A stretch of DNA of 46,526 bases, taken from the NCBI GenBank assembly GCA_036244855.1, contig BQKZ01000766.1:96096-142621 (forward strand), read 5' to 3'. Under the pieces are notes generated by a model. That model did not search any database. It worked only from the letters and a program-made list of their open reading frames with translations, and had not been told where the DNA came from. The stretch comes from Temnopleurus reevesii. Its lineage: Eukaryota; Echinodermata; Echinoidea; Temnopleuroida; Temnopleuridae. The first letter of the stretch is position 1; every line of letters begins with the position of its first letter. This document shows positions 39,300 to 46,526 of the stretch, piece after piece. A program made the translations under genes and the position numbers.

Positions 39300-39665
39300 C
39301 TTCAATGGAATGTATTGATTTTGTTCCTTTGAAAAGAAGATTTTAATTGTGTGCATGCTCAGTCAATCATATCACAGGCGAATTTGCAAAGGTCATTGAC
39401 CGTCTCATCAGTCTGGAGTTGACAAATGAAGGGCATGTATTCATGACATACCTGCGACAGTTTGTCAAATCAATTCAGTAAATATCATAGTTCTGTGGGT
39501 TGTTGCAAGTGTTGACTACTTCAATCTAATGCAATTATAAGAAAAAAATTCAATGAGAAAGAGTAAAGCCTACATACACTATCAACATTCCCATCCCAAA
39601 TCCGCTCACTGAAAGCGGTCCCATTTTCGTATCAACAAAATTTTAGAATAGAAAAAATCTAAAAA
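39300..39665. repeat. Direct duplication, copy 2, starting next to an N
   Basis: This is the second copy of 38748-39132, offset by 552 bp at the start and about 533 bp at the end. It begins on the base after the ambiguous base at 39299, which suggests that the junction may be an assembly join and not a biological duplication. The IR1-like AGGTCATTGACC core is kept (39390-39401). Confidence 0.92.
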
Positions 39666-41276
39666 TGTGACGATCCCTTCCATTTTCATGACAATTTTGG
39701 ACAGATGACACCAGTATCACTTTCAGAGGGCATAGGGTTAACTGCAGCTCATAAAAGGCATGCAATTTGGGGGATGTTTCACAAAACCTAATGTAACCAT
39801 TATGGATGGACTTATGGTCATAATTGATTCTTCTTGAATTGTAAACAAAGTTATTCAATATGTTGTTATTCTTCCTTTTTTTAATGGTCCAGCAAATAGT
39901 TAACAAACATACTTTTAAAATGGTTCATAAAAAAAATTTGCGTATTGGCAGCTCATGTCAATTGAATTGCAGAACTTCCCGCATAATGTTGTGAAACACT
40001 CGTCCAACTCAATTCTACTACATGTATTTCTCTCCTTCAGACACCAGTCAGTTCTATTACAAACTATAGGGAATGTGATTGAATGTGACAGATATTTACG
40101 ACCTACTGCTGAGTCACATTACATTTTCTTTTCAAAGCTCCATCCAGTTTCCCTTTCTCAAATTGGTGTAAGTAGGGATCGCAAGAAAACTGATAATAAT
40201 ACTGCTGACTTCCATTTGAAACTTGCTATAGAACCCATTATAGAAAATGTATTCCCTCCCTCATGTTGTGCTGCTTTTGTCATGGTGGCTAGCTTTTACA
40301 CACTGGATAAATTGCACTTTCACAATGCTACTTAGTGGCTAATATGATGATTAAATGGCAAACACAAACACTTACAATGTGTAACCTTCAAATTTAAACA
40401 TGTTTATTTTCCTTCAAGAGCTAGAATTACCATTATAACATGGAGTCTAGTAAGTTGACAAATGATGTAAGCAATGTACATGTAAGCATGCACTTTTTTG
40501 GAGGGTTATTTAAAATCCTATTTGAATTTTAGAGCAGATAACATGCTTTCCGATGCAGAATGGCGTAAATAGTTTAAAACTTTTCAGATTAATGGATGGA
40601 TGTACGATGTTCTGCTTCGAACAGCACAACGTTGCACTCCATCTCTTTCAAGAATCCTACAAATCACGTTCACATTTCATTTTTAGACTAATTGAGATTG
40701 TTGATGTGAACAGGGCCTCAGTTAACCGAATACTGCAAATGGATGGATGGGTTGCATCAAAACATTATTTTTCATCTCTCTTTCCTGGACCCTGAAAATC
40801 CAATTTGCCGCATAAAACCAAGAGGAGATGAGCTGAGTGCATGTTGGATCAACCATGCCTGATTTAACAACATTTGCGCATCCAATAATACTAAAACCCA
40901 GAGTCGGTGGGCTATGAGATCCATGCCACTGAAAGCTGTATACATGTATGAACCTGAAACCATCATAATCCACGCTAACTGTGCATACCGAAGTAAATTT
41001 CAGAAGCATCATCATTGTATAGAATGGATGAAAAATTCTGATTTTACATTAATGAAAAAAATACAGAAAAATTCTTTTAAAAAGAAAGCAATTTCTATCC
41101 AACAATTAACAATCATCAATTTTTCTACTCGACAGTGAAAAAAAATGCCACGACTCTGCCCAAATCACAGCCAAAACTCAAATCCTAAGAAATACTTTTT
41201 TATGGAAGGGAAACAGAGCCTCGCTCTGTGTCATCCAAAACCACCATATTTTTGCCAATGACTAATATGGAATTGG

Positions 41277-41289
41277 AGGTCATAGGTCA
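41277..41289 (+). promoter_or_regulatory. Perfect DR1 nuclear-receptor motif
   Basis: AGGTCATAGGTCA is two exact half-sites with one-base spacing, the layout bound by RXR, HNF4 and COUP-TF type receptors. A third near half-site (AGGTCG) follows at 41297. Occupancy is unknown. Confidence 0.35.
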
Positions 41290-41513
41290 ATCACGGAGGT
41301 CGCGACCCAGTAGAGAATACAGGCTAAGGAGCCCTGGAAAGGCCAGAGATTGTCTGTTGTGATGTGATGGAGGAATGGAGACTGCGTGGGAAGATGGGTG
41401 TGTTCCCAAGCATCTTCTCAGTACTTGTTGATGTCGAGTCTCGCATGGGTCAGTTACACTTTGCATGAAATTCATGGTTTTTCTCACATTTCAGCATGTT
41501 TATGTAGCTCTAA

Positions 41514-41527
41514 GTTACCATGGAAAC
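41514..41527. promoter_or_regulatory. RFX X-box motif, site 1
   Basis: GTTACCATGGAAAC fits the symmetrical X-box (GTNRCC, two bases, RGNAAC), the RFX factor site common at ciliary genes. It lies 240 bp from the DR1 motif and about 720 bp from a second X-box-like site. Confidence 0.35.
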
Positions 41528-41699
41528 GAAATGTGGATATGATGATTGATGTGGTTCAGGAAAAGATTGAGTTTAGAATAACTTGTATAAGTATAACTTG
41601 CCTTGCATAATAAGCCTTTATATTTAAACTAGTTTCATACAAAATTTCCTAGTAACTCCATTAGATTGAATCAATCACTATAAAGAGGCAACTTCCATA

Positions 41700-41712
41700 C
41701 CCCCCCCCCCCA
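41700..41712. repeat. C13 run followed by AAA
   Basis: An uninterrupted C13 tract with the same C-then-A polarity as the other homopolymer junctions in the window. Confidence 0.9.
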
Positions 41713-42002
41713 AACTTCTTTAACTCCCCTGTCAATCATAATTTGTTATCAGTAATCATCAAGTGATATAAAACAACTTATATCCCAATTAATGTATTCA
41801 CCATATATAGATTGATACAAATGAGTTTTACAGAACCTTATGAATGACAATGGTTGCTCTTATTTGATTGCAGCTACATGTAAGATTGCTTTTCAAAGTA
41901 GTAGGTTATTAATGTGTACAATTTAAGACATTATGACCTATTACATTGGCTGAAACATGTCAGAGCAAAATGTTTAGCAGCTTTCTCTTCTTATTCCATG
42001 TA

Positions 42003-42182
42003 GGGGGTGTTGCTCAAAAGTTGCAATTGATCACAAGTTGCAGTTGATCGGAACGTGCCAATCAAAATCATTGTTTTATGCGTGTCCTGTTAAATGCGCA
42101 TGCATACCGTGCGCAAATGAAAATGCGTGTTACAATTTGCAAAATTGCAGTTGATTTGCAGTTGATTTTGAGCAACACCCCA
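42003..42182. mobile_element. 180-bp MITE with terminal inverted repeats and TA flanks
   Basis: GGGGTGTTGCTCAAAA (42004-42019) is exactly complementary to TTTTGAGCAACACCCC (42166-42181). One more mismatched base at each end gives a 180-bp element with TA directly outside on both sides (42001-42002 and 42183-42184). This fits insertion into a TA target, as in Tc1/mariner-related elements. The interior has TTGCAGTTGAT repeats and no coding capacity. The terminal arms are still perfect, so this copy may be young. Confidence 0.85.
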
Positions 42183-42247
42183 TAAGTTAGTCAAGGCCCA
42201 TCAGAAAAACATCAATCATCCTAGTGGGATGGAGAAGAGCAGTGTCT

Positions 42248-42261
42248 GTTGCCATGGTAAT
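42248..42261. promoter_or_regulatory. RFX X-box-like motif, site 2
   Basis: GTTGCCATGGTAAT differs from the palindromic X-box GTTGCCATGGTAAC by its last base. It lies just beyond the MITE, which separates it from site 1 at 41514. Confidence 0.3.
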
Positions 42262-45200
42262 GTGAATCATTGATGCTGGCTGGCAGGGGCCAATATGACA
42301 GTCTGTTCAGGCATCACACTGTCACAGGGCATAATTCTGCCTTGCTCAAACAATGGCGTCTTCTTCAGTCACTCTCTATCTCTCTTTTCTGCCACTTTAA
42401 TGGTCGCTCATCTTTGAGATATTTTCTGAAAGCAATTTTTAGTCCTTCTCCCTGCAATGGACAGATTTACTACAGAAGAAGATGCAAATTTTGGATGTAA
42501 AAACAACACAAAAGGTTGTTCTTGACAACCCGAAAGCGTGCCCGACAAAGCAGCAAGAAATGTATGCAAACTGGACTCAACGTATTGTACATGTAGTTCA
42601 ACTAAACAGGATTGAGAAATACCATGTCACTTCGTCACAACCTTCAATGGAGAGAAACAAGCAGCTTGAATTTATTGGTAAACCAGCCTATTGCAAATAA
42701 TTGACAAAAAAAATCATGATTTTGTCCATTGGAAAGGGTAATAAACATCATAAATTTCCTCTATTCATTTAACTTGGTGACTTAGAAGTTGGTCTTACTT
42801 TGCTAAATATATTTTTCAAATAATTTGGTCGCATTTGATTCGGTTCTTGGTTTTACAACCTTCATAATCAATGAAAAATACAGTACATTGTACATGGCAA
42901 TATTCATTATTATTTCATTTATTCATTCAGGTGGGAATAATTGAACACTGATTAAAAGAAAACTTCCATTCTTTCAATTTTTTGTGATGTTCCGTAGATA
43001 TCGACTGAGGCACGTATTCAACTTTATTTGCAATTATCAAGAGCTGCATTCTTCCAACCGATGTTTCCTTTAGAGATTCCAGCACGAGCCTGCCCGCACG
43101 TGGGATTGCCTAACGAGAAACCCGACACGACATGAACCCTGCCCAAGTCCTGTTGCACAAATATAATTCTTTTCCCCATTTGGCGAAGTCATCAACATTT
43201 CTCAGTCAGCAGACCATCAGAGTGCAAGGGATGTCAATGTCACATGCAATTTGTAAGGTTAGGTACAGCTCCAATCTCTTTTAAAGGTGGTCTTCATTTT
43301 TTGTACAAAAAATACGATTTTGAATGGAAAAAAGTCTCCTTCATTCATTGGTAGGACTAGGTTACTGGCAAAATACGGTAGGTCGAACCATACATGAATT
43401 GCTAATTTTGGGGTAGACAACTTTGTTCAAAATTCATGGATAGCCATAGGAAATACATGTAATAAGTTTCTATCAATGACAACAAAATTGTAATGGAAAT
43501 TAAGCATTACACATACTCTGAACATTCAAAAATATCATCAGAGAAAATAACTAGGCATATAGGCCTACATGTATGTACCTGTACCTTTAAATGCATTTTC
43601 ACTAAAATCCTCTTTTTCTTTCATCTGTTGAAGCTGTTCTTCAGTGCCATGCACCAGCATGGGATCATTTATTACTTTTGGAGACAAACAGGGGCACAAA
43701 TTGATCTTCAAAACACTCCACAATGCTTGAATTATGAGATTAGAATTCTATCACCTTGAAATGCCATGTCAAGTTACTGTTGATTTCCTCAAACAAAATC
43801 GACACACTTGCACTTGCCAAAATTTATTCCAAATATCATTACAAATTTGAACATTTGGAAAATTGACAGAAAGGAATTAACCATGAATACAACAATTCAT
43901 GTTAAGATGAGAGCTTGATAAAAATGTACCAAAAATTTGACCATATGTACATACAGTGTATGTACCATATGCACCTGCATACTGTAACTACAATGTATGA
44001 ACATACTTATCAGGGTAAAAAATATATACTTTTTAATAATTTACAAGGGCTCTTTCCTCGTTGCAAATTAGCCTTGCAATACATTTTGCGGAGGCTATAA
44101 GGTTTAGGGGGCTAATCACCCTTTGCCCACGTGTATTTTTGTGTTGTACTTTATGCAAGCTGCTTTTAGTGTCCATTTTGCTGTTTGGGGGTCAACTTTT
44201 TAATAGCAAAATTTGACCAAATGGAATATTCATGCTATTATTATTACAACCATTTGAGCTGTAAATGTATACATTTCATGAAATTAGCAAAAAATAGAAT
44301 CAATAAATTTCAGATGATGAAGAATTTACATTAATTTTTTTAAGCATAATATCATGGCCCTAAATCAATGGTTCTACATGTACATACTAACAACACTCCC
44401 TCCAATATGTCTCTTCACCTGAACACATGGCTAAAATATTACATGTACAGCGACATCTTCCTCTCTTCCATTTCATTTGCATATAGTGCACCGTTCCTAA
44501 GCTAGTATTCCCATATAACAGCCCCTTCAATCAATATTTACTCTTCTGTCTGTAGCTCTGTCTTGTTTGTACCAAAAAGCTCTTTCACAAACATGGGTAA
44601 AATGCATCAGACAAACCACTTTTACATTCTACCCATGTTATTTGCAGGACTTGAGCAACCTGCTCTATTTTGTACTTTTGATTTGAACATTTACTTTCAA
44701 TTTGAAAAAAAAACTACACATCATAATTGGTTATGCCGTCAGAACCACACATTTTCGTGACCAGAGATTGGAAACTGATTTTCATCTAACGTGTACATGT
44801 AGGAAACTTTCAAGATTTCCAACAGTAAAATGTGGCCATGTATTGGAATTGAACAGATATAGAAACCTATAGTTGAACACCTTTTTTGATGGACATATTT
44901 TGCAAATGTTTCACTAGTAAAATTTGTGATGATCCAATGCACAAGTTTCAATTTTACCTTATGGACAGATTTTATGTTCAGATCATTGGAAAAAGAAAAC
45001 CTAGAGTGCCTATAGATGTAAAGTGGATGAGACACTTTATGGAACTGCAAATTCAAAACATACATGTCAAATATTCATCAAATGTAGTCAATTGTGAAAT
45101 CATGTTATCATTTCTGACGGATAACAATGTCCAACTCAAATAATTCTCTGATAAAACATCTAACTAATCCTTCGCTACATCTCATTAGACATATGGGTTG

Positions 45201-46269
45201 AGCCTTCGTTTCGGTAGAGCTGGATAGATTTGAATAATATCAATTCCTACGATTGTTGATTCACCATTGGCTCTGACATTGTAGGCAGACAATGAGAATA
45301 TGGGTGGGTACGAGAGCAAACATACGCACATTATACCCGACCTTTATTCCACATCCAGCGGGCGGCAGTTTGTTCACACGCTCAAAGGGAACATTTCTAT
45401 GCTTCTTCGCAGTCCAGTGACTATCTTTTGAATACAATTCAATCTGTTGTATTATGAATACCCTCCAGGGATAAGAAAATCGTTTAATCTGTCTGGTCTC
45501 GCTACCACGTGCAGTTTTCTGAAGAGTGGGGGTTTTATCATTAACACAAGAATGAATTAAACTTCTCTTTCATTTTCCTACTTGAGGTTCAAAGAGTGCA
45601 CATTTTATTAAATCGGGATAAAAGATTTAATGTTCTATTTCATTGTCAGTTCAAATTTCAATGTAAAATTTGAATTACATGAAAGCAAAATCACACTATA
45701 AGTACTCTGTGTTTATGATCCATTAACATACAACAATACATATTACCATTCTCCGTACGATACAGTTAAAATTACATTGTAGCTGCTCTCGTGTCAGGTA
45801 GATGAAGAGCGATTGATGAAAACGGAAGCAAAATGTGAACTGATATGCATGAGGATGAGCATGGACTCTGACCTTAATCACCTAATAGGTCACGTGTTGG
45901 CTCATCATCTCTCCTTGGCGTTTATTACAAAGTGCTGATTGAAATCACGGCACACTTGTGAAACACAACAACACACAAGCTGTTGGATGCAGGAACTGAT
46001 TATTGCGCTTTCGCCATCATGTGGTCCAGTATGTACAGTACACAAATTCTTATGAACGGCACCAAATCCATGGGTATAAAATAAACCCCAGCCTTGATCC
46101 ATCCCAGGAGTATCTAGAGCCCTGCTCAGATATTCGTCACAGATTTTAGCACAAGAAATAAAAAAAATTTATAAGCTTTTTTATTCCATAAAAAATGTTC
46201 AAATATCTCTAAATGAGAAGTCACTAGAATTAAAGGTACATACATGTATGTACTAATGTATGTGTGCCT

Positions 46270-46282
46270 CCCCCCCCCCCCC
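46270..46282. repeat. C13 run followed by AA
   Basis: A C13 tract in a TGTGTGCCTC context, followed by AATACTAT. Confidence 0.9.
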
Positions 46283-46474
46283 AATACTATATTTTCCATG
46301 AAAGAAAATTTGGCTAATTAGCTAATAGTCATTTCCGACCAGACCTGTTTCTAACAGTTGGTCTACAAACCAGAGGCATAGGATCTGGTAAAACAGATGG
46401 TTGTCATAGTATCTGTTCACAGTCCATAAAACTACTCACAGTTCTTTTTGCTAACTCATTTTGTCATATTGCAT

Positions 46475-46490
46475 ATGTATGTATGTATGT
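46475..46490. repeat. (ATGT)4 microsatellite
   Basis: Four uninterrupted ATGT units near the right edge of the window. Confidence 0.9.
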
Positions 46491-46512
46491 TTTATGTGAG
46501 CATGTTGTCACG

Positions 46513-46526
46513 CCCCCCCCCCCCCC
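46513..46526. repeat. C-run at the window edge
   Basis: Fourteen C end the window, so the full length of the tract and what follows it cannot be seen. Confidence 0.85.

Larger units (their letters stand above)
33640..46526 (-). other. Upstream (5'-UTR) intron or 5' flank of adducin
   Basis: If the acceptor at 33641-33640 is used, this 12.9 kb is the 3' part of an intron whose upstream noncoding exon and promoter lie further right, possibly outside the window. I could not identify a TATA-type promoter, a CpG-rich start region or a clear noncoding exon. Known contents are the exon fossil (33765-33860), a duplicated 0.4-kb segment (38.7-39.7 kb), a MITE (42003-42182), regulatory-type motifs at 41.3-42.3 kb and many TACATGTA octamers. 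I see nothing assignable at 33.9-35.1, 35.6-38.7, 39.7-41.2 and 42.3-46.2 kb beyond short chance ORFs. Confidence 0.6.

Noticed and set aside
39775..39998. Possible inverted repeat (TGTTTCACAA at 39775 and its complement at 39989) suggesting another MITE
   Set aside because: Only about ten bases match cleanly and the similarity fades at once; ends and target duplication cannot be defined.
39955..40335. 126-residue plus-strand ORF, the longest in the window
   Set aside because: I recognise no domain, composition is like the surrounding intron, and the length is within what chance gives in 46 kb.
43097..45895. Four CACGTG E-boxes within 2.8 kb
   Set aside because: The total in the window (about six) is what base composition predicts, and they have no shared context.

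Overview
The window is an A+T-rich stretch of animal nuclear DNA, roughly two thirds A+T by eye, and nearly all of it is intron. No bacterial or viral gene organisation is visible. A tRNA-derived SINE with an (ATT)n tail, palindromic MITE-like elements, very frequent TACATGTA octamers and the general texture point to a marine invertebrate deuterostome. An echinoderm such as a sea urchin is my best guess, but this is inference and not proven.

One gene can be supported: adducin, on the minus strand. Its first coding exon (CDS 33331-33579, with 60 nt of 5' UTR to 33639) and second coding exon (4330-4432) are present. They join in phase 0 and together encode the first 117 residues of the adducin head region. 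The intron between them is 28,898 bp (4433-33330). A further 12.9 kb upstream (33640-46526) is 5'-UTR intron or upstream sequence, with no promoter or noncoding exon that I can recognise. At least 4.3 kb of the next intron (1-4329) runs off the left end, so the rest of the gene (head, neck and MARCKS-like tail) is outside the window.

The noncoding DNA falls into these zones. Positions 1-4.8 kb hold two copies of one palindromic element flanking the second exon region. At 6.57-7.40 kb there is a 21-bp minisatellite with a 107-bp higher-order repeat. From 7.4 to 24 kb there are scattered inverted repeats, short tandem duplications (13.36, 17.34 and 19.0-19.8 kb) and a few patches dense in transcription-factor motifs (8.3-8.6, 19.9-20.2, 22.2 kb). 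At 24.5-28.4 kb two related SINE copies each sit inside older local tandem repeats. Around 33.3-33.9 kb lie the first coding exon and a decayed duplicate of its start region. From 34 to 46.5 kb there is a 0.4-kb direct duplication next to an N, a 180-bp TA-flanked MITE, a DR1 nuclear-receptor motif with two RFX-type X-boxes, and most of the TACATGTA octamers.

The many short ORFs look like chance. I found no evidence for a novel multi-gene system. The points most worth checking are the fossil duplicate of the start exon, the higher-order minisatellite, the MITE families, the nested SINE history and the candidate intronic control regions.
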